A stretch of 64,000 nucleotides of DNA from Variovorax sp. 770b2 (GTDB lineage Bacteria; Pseudomonadota; Gammaproteobacteria; Burkholderiales; Burkholderiaceae_C). Position 1 is the stretch's first letter, and each line of letters begins with the position of its first letter. Under the pieces are notes generated by a model that was given only the letters and a program-made list of their open reading frames with translations, did no database searches and was not told the origin of the DNA. The position numbers and the translations under genes were made by a program. Location: positions 3,192,627-3,256,626 of the forward strand of contig NZ_FOXJ01000001.1 of assembly GCF_900115685.1 (NCBI RefSeq), read 5' to 3'. Shown here piece after piece: positions 1 to 8,292 of the stretch.

Positions 1-252
1 GCGATTCATCATCGCGCGCACGCTGCCGTCGGTGTGGCGCACGACGATCAGCGGGCGGCCGGCGATCTCGTTGCTGATCCAGTCGCCGGATTTCGGCAAC
101 TGGCTCTCGTGGCCGACGTAATTCCAGGTGTTGGCAAAGAAGTGTTCCTGCTCCAGCTCGAACAGTTCCTGGCTGGTGTACAGGTCGCGGTGCACGCGGT
201 CGTTCCGCACGAGTGCGCGCACGGCGCCGGGGTTGTCTCGGTACGAGGTCAT
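1..252 (-). CDS. Aromatic ring-hydroxylating dioxygenase, alpha subunit (N-terminal part)
   Basis: This is the first 84 codons of a gene that leaves the window at its left edge. The protein opens with the region that normally precedes the Rieske [2Fe-2S] centre of ring-hydroxylating oxygenase alpha subunits, including YTSQELFELEQEHFF at about residues 25-39 and the WNYVGHESQLPKSGDW segment. The Rieske Cys-His ligands would lie just beyond the edge. The start at 252 lies 16 bp after the stop of the co-directional reductase gene, which would supply its electrons. Substrate cannot be read from this fragment; the neighbourhood suggests an aromatic or indolic acid. Confidence 0.8.
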   Translation of the reverse strand, partial: MTSYRDNPGAVRALVRNDRVHRDLYTSQELFELEQEHFFANTWNYVGHESQLPKSGDWISNEIAGRPLIVVRHTDGSVRAMMNR

Positions 253-268
253 GGGTCTCACGGCTCCT

Positions 269-1261
269 TCAGAGGTCGAGCACCAGGCGCGCACCCTTGG
301 CGCGCGAGATGCAGATCTGCATGACGTTGCCCTCCGCCTTCTCGCGGGCGGTGAGCACGTAGTCGCGGTGTTCGATCTCGCCTTCGATCACCGGCACGGC
401 GCACACGCCGCATTCGCCGCGCTTGCAGTCGAACATCGGGTCGCAGCCGTTGTCGATGAGGCAGTCCAGGATGCTCTGGTCGGCCGCGACGGTGAAGCGT
501 TGGCCGGACTGGGCGAGTTCGACCTCGAAGGGCTGGTCGCCCGCTTCGGCGACCGATTCGGTGAAGAGCTCGAAGTGCACGCGATCGTGCTCCCAACCGC
601 GAGCCTGGGTGCGCGCGAGCACGGCGTCGAGCATGACCTTGGGGCCGCAGACGTAGAGGCGGTCGCCGGCAGGCACGTCGTCCAGCAGCGCGTCGATGTC
701 GAGCGGCGCGCCGGCCTCTGCGTCGGTGTGCACGCGAAGGTCGTCGCCCAGCAGCGCCTGCAGTTCGGACAGGAAAGCCATCAGCTCGCGGCTGCGGCCG
801 GCGTAGTGCATCCGCACCGGTGCCTCTTCGGCGCGACGACGAGCGGCCATGGTGGCGAGCGGCGTGACGCCGATGCCACCGGCGACCAGCACCGAGCCGC
901 CGGGGCCGGTGTGCAGCGGAAAGTCGTTCTTCGGCGCCTCGATGGCGAGCGTGTCGCCTTCGTTCAGCTTCTCGTGCATGAAGAGCGAGCCGCCCCGGCC
1001 TTCGGCCTCCTTGCGCACGGCGATCACGTATTCCGTGGGCGCGTTGGTGGCGTTGCGTGCCGTGCCGAAGTTGATCAGCGAGTAGTGGCGCCAATCAGTC
1101 TTGCCATCGGGCAGCGTCACCTGAACGCGGATGTGCGCGCCGGCTGCAAAGCCCGGCAGTGGGCGACCGTCTTCCGCGCGCAGGCGCAGCATGCGGATCA
1201 GCGGGTTGAGTTCGCGCGCTTCGGCGACGCGAAGCTGGAGCGTGGCGGTGGGAGCGGTCAT
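269..1261 (-). CDS. PDR/VanB-family oxidoreductase (dioxygenase reductase)
   Basis: A 330-residue reductase with a flavin-binding FR-type domain first (HYSLIN near residue 60), then an NAD-binding domain (GGIGVTPL near 130 and YVCGPKVMLDAV near 205), and a C-terminal plant-type [2Fe-2S] ferredoxin domain with cysteines in CKRGECGVCAVP and a fourth in the downstream MQICIS. Family members pass electrons from NAD(P)H to a Rieske oxygenase. The oxygenase alpha subunit follows 16 bp downstream and the IorB-like gene precedes by 14 bp, so all are probably one transcript. I chose the ATG at 1261 because the open frame upstream overlaps the previous gene and is Arg-rich shadow sequence. Confidence 0.88.
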   Translation of the reverse strand: MTAPTATLQLRVAEARELNPLIRMLRLRAEDGRPLPGFAAGAHIRVQVTLPDGKTDWRHYSLINFGTARNATNAPTEYVIAVRKEAEGRGGSLFMHEKLNEGDTLAIEAPKNDFPLHTGPGGSVLVAGGIGVTPLATMAARRRAEEAPVRMHYAGRSRELMAFLSELQALLGDDLRVHTDAEAGAPLDIDALLDDVPAGDRLYVCGPKVMLDAVLARTQARGWEHDRVHFELFTESVAEAGDQPFEVELAQSGQRFTVAADQSILDCLIDNGCDPMFDCKRGECGVCAVPVIEGEIEHRDYVLTAREKAEGNVMQICISRAKGARLVLDL

Positions 1262-1275
1262 CGTGCGTTGTCTCT

Positions 1276-2781
1276 TCAGGCCAGTGCGTGCTGCACCAGC
1301 GCGGCTTGCAGCTTGTGGCCGTGTTCGTCGGCGAGCGCCGCGTCGCGCAGCTCGCGCAACGTGGCGGGTGCGAGCTGCGCGCCGGCGCGCTCGACCGCGC
1401 GCATCACGGTGTCGTAGTTGCGGATGCCGCGCTCGTGCGTGTCGCTGTAGCCTTTGACCAGGCGCTGGCACTGCGCCAGCTCGACGGCCAGTTCGGGGTT
1501 GCGCTGCGCGGTGGCGGCGATGCGCTGCAGCCATTCCTCGATGCGACGGTTTTCTTCGGCGTAGCGCATCGTCGAGCGACGCCAGCGCTTCATGGCGGCG
1601 ACGGTGCGCAGCATCAGGTAGCCGCGCAGCGAACTGGTCTGGATCACGCGGCCGTGCTGGGTGAAGCGCTCGACGATCTTCTTCGGCAGCCTGGAGCCCA
1701 TGAGCCAGCGGCCGATGCCGCCCGGCAGCGTCTCGCAGATTTCCTGCAGGCGCGGGTGCATGTATTCGTTGATGGCGAGCACCTGGCCCGGCTGCACGCG
1801 GGCCTCGCCACGCACGCGCTCGAAGCGGGTGGCGCGGGTCTTGAGGGCCGCGACGCGCGCGGTGTCTTCGTAGGACATCCAGAGCGCGAGGTGGCGGGCT
1901 GTTTCGCGCAGCAGGCGGTGGTCTTCGTCGCCCGGCAGCGCGGCGGCGGCGACGCGATCGATGTACAGGCCGGCGTAGGCAATGTCCTGGTAGTCGATGA
2001 GGCGACGCACGCCCTCGAGCAGGAAGTCTTGCGCGGCGAGGGGAAAGTCGTGCTGCACGCGCTCGACAAGCGCACGCACGGCCGGATGACGCGGCTGCGG
2101 GGCCGCTGTGGCGGCCACCGTTTCCGGCGGGGTCTCGCCGTCGTCGCCGCCCAGGGCGCGCGCGAATGCCGCGCCGAAAGCCTTGAGGCTCGGCTTCACG
2201 CCGACGCCGCCGCGTTCGATGGTCGCTTCGAACTGCGCGCGGCTGAACGGCAGCACGCCCGAGCCCGCCAGCGCACCGAACAAGACTGCGCTGATCACGC
2301 TGCCCGAAGCTTCGGCCGCCTTCTCCATGTCGAAACGGATGAAACGCTTGGCCGCCTTGGCCGTGTGCGCGAGCAACTGGGCGCTGTCGACGCGGCCGTC
2401 ACCGAGCGCGCTCTTTTCCGCAATGGAGAACACGCGGTGCGTGGAGGCGATGAGCGTGGTTCGATCGTTCGTGACGAGCCCACGCTGTACGGCGCGGCCA
2501 GCTTCCATGAGTTCCGATGCGAGCACCACGTCGACGTCGCCGGGCAACGGCATCAGCGCCAGCACCGGCCGCCCGCCGTCCGCATCGGCTTGCGCGATCG
2601 GGTACAGCTCGACGTAGTAGATGGTCGCGCCGGTGCGCTGCGCCACGCCCGGCACCGAGGTGGTCTGGGCGACGTAGCCGTTGGCTTCGCCCATGTCGAC
2701 GATCCAGTCGGCCAGCACGCCGCCGCCCTCACCACCCATGGCGAGGATCGCGATCTTGATGGGTTGCGCCTTGTTCGTCAT
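1276..2781 (-). CDS. Indolepyruvate oxidoreductase subunit beta-like protein (IorB with C-terminal extension)
   Basis: A 501-residue protein. Its first 190 residues match the gamma/beta-type domain of 2-oxoacid:ferredoxin oxidoreductases, with the glycine-rich AILAMGGEGGGVLADWIV near the N-terminus and SVPGVAQRTGATIYY after it. The remaining 300 residues are the long helical extension (DUF6537-like) seen in aerobic proteobacterial IorB proteins, rich in Arg and His. It pairs with the IorA-like gene only 4 bp upstream, so the two are translated together. The classical reaction is arylpyruvate to aryl-acyl-CoA and CO2; the actual 2-oxoacid here is unknown. The ATG at 2781 just clears the iorA-like stop codon. 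Confidence 0.85.
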   Translation of the reverse strand: MTNKAQPIKIAILAMGGEGGGVLADWIVDMGEANGYVAQTTSVPGVAQRTGATIYYVELYPIAQADADGGRPVLALMPLPGDVDVVLASELMEAGRAVQRGLVTNDRTTLIASTHRVFSIAEKSALGDGRVDSAQLLAHTAKAAKRFIRFDMEKAAEASGSVISAVLFGALAGSGVLPFSRAQFEATIERGGVGVKPSLKAFGAAFARALGGDDGETPPETVAATAAPQPRHPAVRALVERVQHDFPLAAQDFLLEGVRRLIDYQDIAYAGLYIDRVAAAALPGDEDHRLLRETARHLALWMSYEDTARVAALKTRATRFERVRGEARVQPGQVLAINEYMHPRLQEICETLPGGIGRWLMGSRLPKKIVERFTQHGRVIQTSSLRGYLMLRTVAAMKRWRRSTMRYAEENRRIEEWLQRIAATAQRNPELAVELAQCQRLVKGYSDTHERGIRNYDTVMRAVERAGAQLAPATLRELRDAALADEHGHKLQAALVQHALA

Positions 2782-2785
2782 CGCT

Positions 2786-4978
2786 TCAGAACGCATAGGT
2801 TTCGCGGCGGCGCGCTTCGCCACGTTGCAGCCAGCCGATGACGGCGCTGCGCACGCGCTCGCGCAGCACATCCCAGCGACTCGGGTTGCTCACGATCTGC
2901 GCCTTGTAGAACGAGGGGCACAGCACCGCGGCGTGCGAGACCTCGCCGCACACGCCGCAGCCCACGCAGCTGTCGAGCACGGTCGCGACCGGGTCGGTGC
3001 GCAGCGGATCGGGGTTGGGCTTGATCGACAGCGACGGGCAGCCCGACAAGCGGATGCACGAGTGATCGCCGGTGCAGGTGTCGGAATCGACGCCGAATTT
3101 TTCGCGCACCATGCGCTTGCCATCGGCGATGGCCTTGCGCACCAGCGGCTTCTCGCGGCGCTGCTTGTTGAGCATGCACTCCGACTGCGCGATCAGGACC
3201 TTGGGCCCCTTCTTCGTCGTGGTGAGCGCTTCTTTCAGCGCATCGCGCATGCCAGCCACGTCGTAGGTGCGGCGCAGCGTCTTCACCCACTCGACGCCCA
3301 CGCCGCGCACGGCGCGCTCGATTTCGTGGCCGGTGCTGCGCGTCTTGTTGACGGCGTTCGACGAGAGGATGTCCTGCCCGCCCGTGGCCGAGGTGTAGTT
3401 GTTGTCGACGACGATGGTGAGGTTGTCGCTCTTGTTGAAGACCGAATTCGCCACGCCGCTGGTGAGGCCGTTGTGCCAGAAACCGCCGTCGCCCATCATC
3501 GAGATCGCACGCTTGCCGGCCGGTGCATTGAGTGCCGAGGCCCCCGCCCCGCCGAGGCCGTAGCCCATGGTGGTGTTGCCGATGTTGAAGGGCGGCAGGA
3601 TCGAGAACAGGTGGCAGCCGATGTCGGCGCTCACGTGGTGCGCGCCGAGTTCGCGCTCGACCAGTTTCATGGCGCTGAAGATCGGGCGCTCGGGGCAGCC
3701 GGTGCAAAAGCCCGGCGGACGGGCATGCACCACGTCGCCGAGCGCGGAAGACGGCACGACCGGCTCGGGCGCGGCGTCCACGCCGATGGCGGCCACTTCC
3801 CTGAGCGGGATCACCTTGCGCACCGGCACAGGTACGGGCAGCGGTGCGAGGCGCTCGTAGCGCTCGCAGAAGGTGCGTGCGCCCTTGAGCAATTCGGACG
3901 ATGTGTATTCGCCGGCGACGGGCAGCATGTCCTTGCCGTGCAGCGCGGTCGTCGAGCCGGCCTGGCGCAGGATGGTCGCCAGGTTCTGCTCGACGAAGTT
4001 GGGCTGGCCTTCTTCCACGATCATCACCGCGCGCTTGCCTTCGCAAAAGCGGATGACTTCGCTCTCGATGACGGGATAGGCCACGTTCATCACGTAGAGC
4101 GGGACCTTGGTGTTGCCGTACACGTCGGCCAGGTCGAGCCGCTCCAGCGCGCGCAGCAGCGTGTTGTAGCTGCTGCCCTGCACGATGATGCCGATGTCGT
4201 CGGCGTCTTCGGAGAAGAACTCGTTGAGCTGGCGCTCCTCGATGAAGCGCACCGCGGCGGGCCAGCGGTCCTTCACCTTCTCCTGTTCGTGCACGAAGCT
4301 CGCGGGCGGCAGCACGATGCGGCTGACGTCGCGCTGCGGGTTCTCCAGCGCTTCCTGCAGCGTGAACTTCGCGCGCTTGTTGTCGCCGGCGATGAAGTGG
4401 CCGTGCACGTGGCAGGCGCGGATGCGCAGCTGCAGCATCACGGGCGTGTTGCTGGCCTCGGAGAGATCGAAGCCCGTCTTCACCGCATCGACGATGCTGG
4501 GCAGGTTGGGCCGCGGATCGAGCAGCCAGATCTGCGACTTCATCGCGAACGCATGGCTGCGCTCCTGCATGATCGACGAGCCTTCGCCGTAGTCCTCGCC
4601 CACGATGATGAGCGCGCCGCCGGTCACGCCGCCCGAGGCGAGGTTGGCCAGTGCGTCCGACGCGACGTTGGTCCCCACGGTCGCCTTGAAGGTGACGGCG
4701 CCGCGCAGCGGGTAGTTGACCGAGGCCGCGAGCGTGGCGGCGGCGGTGGCTTCGCTCGCGCTGTTCTCGAAGCGGATGCCCTGCTCGGCAAGGATGTCCT
4801 GCGCATCGGCCAGCACGTCCATCAGGTGCGAGATGGGTGCGCCCTGGTACCCAGCCACATAGGAAACTCCCGATTCGAGCAAGGCCTTGGTGACCGCCAG
4901 AATGCCTTCACCGCGAAATACCTCGCCATCCGAAAGCCGCAGCTTCTTGACTTCTTCGACGAACGAACGCTCAGCCAT
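2786..4978 (-). CDS. Indolepyruvate ferredoxin oxidoreductase subunit alpha-like protein (IorA)
   Basis: A 730-residue thiamine-diphosphate enzyme. It carries the pyrimidine-binding half first, then the diphosphate-binding half with GDGGFWHNGLTSGVANS and VVDNNYTSATGGQD. A C-terminal iron-sulfur region follows, with cysteines in CTGDHSCIRLSGCPS and in CVGCGVCGEVSHAAVLCP. IorA proteins oxidatively decarboxylate aryl-2-oxoacids to aryl-acyl-CoA together with IorB. It is the first gene of the minus-strand operon and faces marR across a 144-bp divergent promoter region holding an inverted repeat. The start at 4978 is the first ATG at which family similarity begins; a longer frame upstream would run into the operator. 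Confidence 0.88.
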   Translation of the reverse strand: MAERSFVEEVKKLRLSDGEVFRGEGILAVTKALLESGVSYVAGYQGAPISHLMDVLADAQDILAEQGIRFENSASEATAAATLAASVNYPLRGAVTFKATVGTNVASDALANLASGGVTGGALIIVGEDYGEGSSIMQERSHAFAMKSQIWLLDPRPNLPSIVDAVKTGFDLSEASNTPVMLQLRIRACHVHGHFIAGDNKRAKFTLQEALENPQRDVSRIVLPPASFVHEQEKVKDRWPAAVRFIEERQLNEFFSEDADDIGIIVQGSSYNTLLRALERLDLADVYGNTKVPLYVMNVAYPVIESEVIRFCEGKRAVMIVEEGQPNFVEQNLATILRQAGSTTALHGKDMLPVAGEYTSSELLKGARTFCERYERLAPLPVPVPVRKVIPLREVAAIGVDAAPEPVVPSSALGDVVHARPPGFCTGCPERPIFSAMKLVERELGAHHVSADIGCHLFSILPPFNIGNTTMGYGLGGAGASALNAPAGKRAISMMGDGGFWHNGLTSGVANSVFNKSDNLTIVVDNNYTSATGGQDILSSNAVNKTRSTGHEIERAVRGVGVEWVKTLRRTYDVAGMRDALKEALTTTKKGPKVLIAQSECMLNKQRREKPLVRKAIADGKRMVREKFGVDSDTCTGDHSCIRLSGCPSLSIKPNPDPLRTDPVATVLDSCVGCGVCGEVSHAAVLCPSFYKAQIVSNPSRWDVLRERVRSAVIGWLQRGEARRRETYAF

Positions 4979-5036
4979 GTGGGTCCTTCTTCTTTCTCGT
5001 GGGAGGATGCGCTTCAGGTGCCACATCACGCTTTCT

Positions 5037-5065
5037 ATAATGTTGACAAATGAATGTATCCACAA
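5037..5065 (-). promoter_or_regulatory. Candidate promoter of the iorA-like operon
   Basis: Read on the minus strand, TTGTGG (5065-5060) and CATTAT (5042-5037) are separated by 17 bp, about 60 bp before the iorA-like start. The -35 box lies inside the inverted repeat at 5050-5069, which is where a repressor would block polymerase. The match to the sigma-70 consensus is moderate (3/6 and 4/6). Confidence 0.4.
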
Positions 5066-5069
5066 TCAT
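5050..5069. promoter_or_regulatory. Inverted-repeat operator, probably for the adjacent MarR regulator
   Basis: The arms ATGAATGT (5050-5057) and ACAATCAT (5062-5069) are reverse complements at 7 of 8 positions, with a 4-bp centre (ATCC). Size and spacing are typical of MarR-family operators. The site lies between the divergent iorA-like and marR genes, 63 bp or more from each start codon, and overlaps the candidate -35 box of the catabolic operon. Confidence 0.55.
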
Positions 5070-5122
5070 GAATTACCCTAGACATGCAAGCAGTGTGCCC
5101 GCAGCAACCGTGAGGCACCTTC

Positions 5123-5605
5123 ATGGCTGATGAATCCGTCGAGTCGCATCGTTTCGTCGACGACTACTTGCCGGCGCTGCTGGCGCAGGCCAGCCAGCTG
5201 ATCTCTTCGGAGTTCCACGAGGTGGCGCGGCAGCAGGGCTTTTCGGTGTCGGAGTGGCGCGTGATGGCGTCGCTGGCGGGCAGCGAGCCCATCAGCATCG
5301 GCCAGCTCGCGCAGGTGACGGTGACCAAGCAGCCGACGGTGACGCGCCTGCTGGACCGCATGGAATCGCGCGGGCAGGTCGAGCGCCTGCCCCACGAAAG
5401 TGACCGCCGCATCACGCTGGTGCGCATCACGCGCAAGGGACTGAAGGCGGTCGAACACCTGATGGAACTGGCGCGCGAGCACGAGCGGCGCGTGCTCGAG
5501 CCCTTCGGCCTGCGGCGGGCCGAAGAACTGAAGGAAACGCTGCGGCGAATGATCGAACTGCACGTGCATGTGCCGCTCGAGGAACCGGAGCCGGAAGAAG
5601 ACTGA
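5123..5605 (+). CDS. MarR-family transcriptional regulator
   Basis: A 160-residue winged-helix regulator. The N-terminal dimer helices are followed by the recognition region ISIGQLAQVTVTKQPTVTRL (about residues 56-75) and a wing with HESDRRITLVRI. Residues S28, H32, W45 and R46 sit where MarR proteins that sense small aromatic acids line the ligand pocket. The Trp-Arg pair is common in the family, so it is only suggestive. The gene is divergent from the Ior/Rieske operon and ends 10 bp from a convergent dehydrogenase gene. It most likely represses the catabolic operon through the repeat at 5050-5069 until an aromatic acid binds. Confidence 0.9.
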   Translation: MADESVESHRFVDDYLPALLAQASQLISSEFHEVARQQGFSVSEWRVMASLAGSEPISIGQLAQVTVTKQPTVTRLLDRMESRGQVERLPHESDRRITLVRITRKGLKAVEHLMELAREHERRVLEPFGLRRAEELKETLRRMIELHVHVPLEEPEPEED

Positions 5606-5615
5606 GGCAGGCGCC

Positions 5616-6494
5616 CTAGGGCACCAGCACGGCGCGGCCACGATGGCCGCGCTGCGCGATCCAATCGAGCGCGGTCGCGGCGTCGGCCAGCGCGAAGCTC
5701 TGCACATCGAGATGCAGGCGGCCATCGGCCAATCGCGCGAGCAATTCGGGCGCGGCGGCACGGCCTGCCGCCTCCCGCCTGAACATGTTGAGCGGCAACA
5801 GTGCGACGTCGCGCTGCAGGAAATGCGCGATGTCCAGTTGCAGCGCGGGGCCTGCGGTGTAGCCGATCAGCACCGCCCGTCCACCGGGCCGCACGGCGGG
5901 CAACGCCGTCGCAAGGACATGCCCGCCGACCGTGTCGATGAGCAGATCTGCGCTGGCAACGGCGGGCGGTCCGGCGTCGGGATCGACCCGCGTCGCGGTG
6001 CAACCCGCATCGCGTGCGAGCTGCATCGCCAGAGAGCCCACGGCACCGCTGGCGCCTGTCACCAGCACCCGTTCGCCGGCCTGCAGCTTCGCGACCTCAT
6101 GCAGCGCGACCCATGCCGATGTGGTGGGCGAGAAAAATGCGGCACCGAGCATCATCGGCAATGCATCGGGCAAGAGGCCGAGGGCTTCGTCGGGCGCATC
6201 GATCAGTTCGCTCCAGGTGCCGTCGAACAGCGTACCCAGCCCGCTGCCGCGCAGCCACACGCGCTGCCCGACCTCGTGGCGCTCGCTCGCGACGACGATG
6301 CCCGCGGCCTCCACACCCGGTGTGTAGGGCAACGGCGGATGCCGCAGGAAGCTGCCGCGCCACACCGTGCGGTCGATGTGACCGACCGTGGCGGCCTGCA
6401 TGCGAACGATGCTGCGGCCGGGGCGCGGCGCCGGCTCGGCCACCTCTTCCAGCACGGGCACCGCATCGAAACCGTGGATACGAATGGCTTTCAT
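5616..6494 (-). CDS. Quinone-reductase-type zinc-less alcohol dehydrogenase (MDR family)
   Basis: A 292-residue medium-chain dehydrogenase/reductase. The GroES-like half contains TPGVEAAGIVV (about residues 78-88), and the Rossmann half contains VLVTGASGAVGSLAMQLAR (about 144-162). Cysteine and histidine ligands for zinc are absent, which places it with NADPH-dependent quinone or enone reductases. At 292 residues it is a little shorter than typical members (320-340). Its ATG overlaps the stop of the upstream hydrolase gene (ATGA), so it is the last gene of a coupled four-gene operon. Substrate is unknown. Confidence 0.8.
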   Translation of the reverse strand: MKAIRIHGFDAVPVLEEVAEPAPRPGRSIVRMQAATVGHIDRTVWRGSFLRHPPLPYTPGVEAAGIVVASERHEVGQRVWLRGSGLGTLFDGTWSELIDAPDEALGLLPDALPMMLGAAFFSPTTSAWVALHEVAKLQAGERVLVTGASGAVGSLAMQLARDAGCTATRVDPDAGPPAVASADLLIDTVGGHVLATALPAVRPGGRAVLIGYTAGPALQLDIAHFLQRDVALLPLNMFRREAAGRAAAPELLARLADGRLHLDVQSFALADAATALDWIAQRGHRGRAVLVP

Positions 6495-7291
6495 GGCAGC
6501 GTCGAAAGAAAGTCGATCACGGTCTGCGCGAAGGCTTCGGGCATCTGGTCCGGCAGGGGCACCATGCCGCCTTCGATGTCGACGATGCGCGCTTGCGGCA
6601 GATGGTGCTGCAGCTCGACCGCATGCGGTGCGGCGAACGGATCGTCGGTGGCGCGGATGATGAGGGTGGGTTGTGTCACGCGGCCGATGCGATCCTCCAT
6701 GCGGTAGGACGCGACGGCGCGATGGCCCTCTTCCACGCGATGGCCGACCTTCAATGCGTCGAGCACGAAGGCTTCGAGCAAGTCGGGCCGCCCCGCCGGA
6801 TAGAAGCCCTGGCGCTTTTGCCAAAGGGCAGCCAGATGACTGCCGTCTTCGCTCGGCGCAACCTCGTCGATGGGCGGCCGCTGGGCGCGCGCGATGCGAA
6901 AGGGTTCGTCGGTGCATGGCGTGGACGACAACACCAGGCTGCGCACACGGTCCGGAAACGCGGCCGCCAGTTCGATCGCAACGACGCCGCCCGTGTGATG
7001 GCCCACGACATCGGCCTGCCGGATGCCCAGCGCATCGAGCAACTCGCACGCCACGCGCGCCCATTGCCCGATGCTCGCGGGCACACCGCCGTCCGAGGAA
7101 TCGCCGAAGCCCGCGGTGTCCATCGCGATGGCGCGGTACCGCGCGCCGAGCAGCGGAAGCACGTCGCGGTACTCGGCCCAGCTGCGCGGCGACTGGTGCA
7201 GCAGCAGCACGGCCGGCGCATCCGCATCGCCGCACGACGCGCAGTGCACCTGTCCCACCGACAGGTCGGCAAAGGCGCGGCGGATCGTCAT
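6491..7291 (-). CDS. Alpha/beta-fold hydrolase with non-canonical catalytic residues
   Basis: A 266-residue alpha/beta-hydrolase-fold protein with LLLHQSPRS as the oxyanion-loop region (about residues 29-37) and a nucleophile elbow reading VVGHHTGG (95-102). The elbow places His99 where Ser, Cys or Asp is expected. The acid loop RATDDPF (about 213-219) is intact. The position usually held by the catalytic His reads GGMVPLPDQMP, with Met243 in place of His. The fold is clear, but the classic Ser-His-Asp triad is not present. Overlapping start and stop codons on both sides show translational coupling with the dehydrogenase genes. It may bind rather than hydrolyse, or use another mechanism. Confidence 0.8.
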   Translation of the reverse strand: MTIRRAFADLSVGQVHCASCGDADAPAVLLLHQSPRSWAEYRDVLPLLGARYRAIAMDTAGFGDSSDGGVPASIGQWARVACELLDALGIRQADVVGHHTGGVVAIELAAAFPDRVRSLVLSSTPCTDEPFRIARAQRPPIDEVAPSEDGSHLAALWQKRQGFYPAGRPDLLEAFVLDALKVGHRVEEGHRAVASYRMEDRIGRVTQPTLIIRATDDPFAAPHAVELQHHLPQARIVDIEGGMVPLPDQMPEAFAQTVIDFLSTLP

Positions 7292-8292
7292 GACAGCGTC
7301 TCGCCGGCAGGCGCGCGCCAGAGGCCCGCGTGCTTCAACTCGCCCAGCGTGCGCGAGAGCACGTCGCGCCGGTACGCGGCGATGTCGCGGCCTTCATAGT
7401 CGTAGAAGCCGCTGCCGCTCTTCAGGCCGAGGCGCCCTTCCCCGACCATGCGATCGACGATGGCCGGCGCGGTGTAGCGGCCCTTGTCGATCGAGGCCGA
7501 CATCTCGCGGCTCGCGTGGTGCAGGATGTCGCAGCCGCCGAAGTCGATGAACTCGACCACGCCGAGCGCGGCGAAGCGCAGGCCCAGGCCGTAACGCGTG
7601 GCCTTGTCGATTTCCTCGGCGGTGGCGACGCCCTCCTCGATCATGCGGGCGGCTTCGTTCATCACCAACGCCTGCAGGCGCGGCACGATGTAGCCGGGCG
7701 ATGCGCCGCAGACCACGGGGAGCTTGCCGATCTCTTCCATCAGCGCCTTGGTGCGCGCGAGCACGACGGCGTCGGTGCCGGGGTGGCAACTCAATTCGAC
7801 CACCGGGATCACGTAGGCCGGGTTGAGCCAGTGCATGTTGAGGAAGCGTTCGGGCAACCGCACGAGCGCCGCGAGCTGCGTCACCAGAATGCTGCTGGTG
7901 GTCGAGGTGAGGATGGCGTCGTCCCGGCAATGGCGGTTGATTTGCTCGAAGGCTTCGCGCTTGGCGTCCATGGTTTCGGGGACGCCTTCGAACACCAGTT
8001 CGGCGGCGGCGAGCGCCTGCGGGGCGGCCGCCGCATTCACGAAATCCACACGGGCGGCGATGGGCTGGATCTGCGCTGCATCGATCACGCCGAGTTGCGC
8101 GAGGCCTGCGAGGCTGGCTTCGATCTCCGCCTTCGCTTCGTCGCGCAGGCGCCGCCAGGCTTCGTCGCCGCGCGGGCGCAGGTCGATCAGCGAGATGCGA
8201 TGGCCGGCATACGCGAACGCGATCGCGATGCCGCGCCCCATGCGGCCGGCGCCGACGGCTGCGAAGCGGGGCAGCGCGCGCTCATTCGCCAT
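7288..8292 (-). CDS. 3-hydroxyacyl-CoA dehydrogenase family protein
   Basis: A 334-residue NAD-dependent dehydrogenase. The Rossmann motif is AAVGAGRMGRGIAIAFAYAG near residues 11-30. STTSSILVTQL and NMHWLNPAYVIPVVEL form the active-site region, where the usual catalytic His is preserved in MHWLNP. The C-terminal helical dimerisation domain carries GSGFYDYEG. The family oxidises 3-hydroxyacyl-CoA or related beta-hydroxy acids such as carnitine. The size fits single-domain members, not FadB-type fusions. It overlaps the genes on both sides by 4 and 11 bp inside the same operon. Confidence 0.85.
   Translation of the reverse strand: MANERALPRFAAVGAGRMGRGIAIAFAYAGHRISLIDLRPRGDEAWRRLRDEAKAEIEASLAGLAQLGVIDAAQIQPIAARVDFVNAAAAPQALAAAELVFEGVPETMDAKREAFEQINRHCRDDAILTSTTSSILVTQLAALVRLPERFLNMHWLNPAYVIPVVELSCHPGTDAVVLARTKALMEEIGKLPVVCGASPGYIVPRLQALVMNEAARMIEEGVATAEEIDKATRYGLGLRFAALGVVEFIDFGGCDILHHASREMSASIDKGRYTAPAIVDRMVGEGRLGLKSGSGFYDYEGRDIAAYRRDVLSRTLGELKHAGLWRAPAGETLS

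Noticed and set aside
128..1417. Long open frame on the plus strand opposite the reductase gene
   Set aside because: It is antisense to clearly conserved minus-strand genes and its translation has no recognisable domain; high GC makes such frames common.
2681..5053. 790-codon plus-strand open frame opposite the IorA-like gene
   Set aside because: Mirror frame of a well-supported gene, with His/Arg/Ala/Val-rich composition typical of antisense translation.
5043..5071. TTGACA at 5043 as the -35 of a marR promoter
   Set aside because: The hexamer is perfect, but 17 bp later the sequence TCATGA is a poor -10 box, so I did not list it as a promoter.
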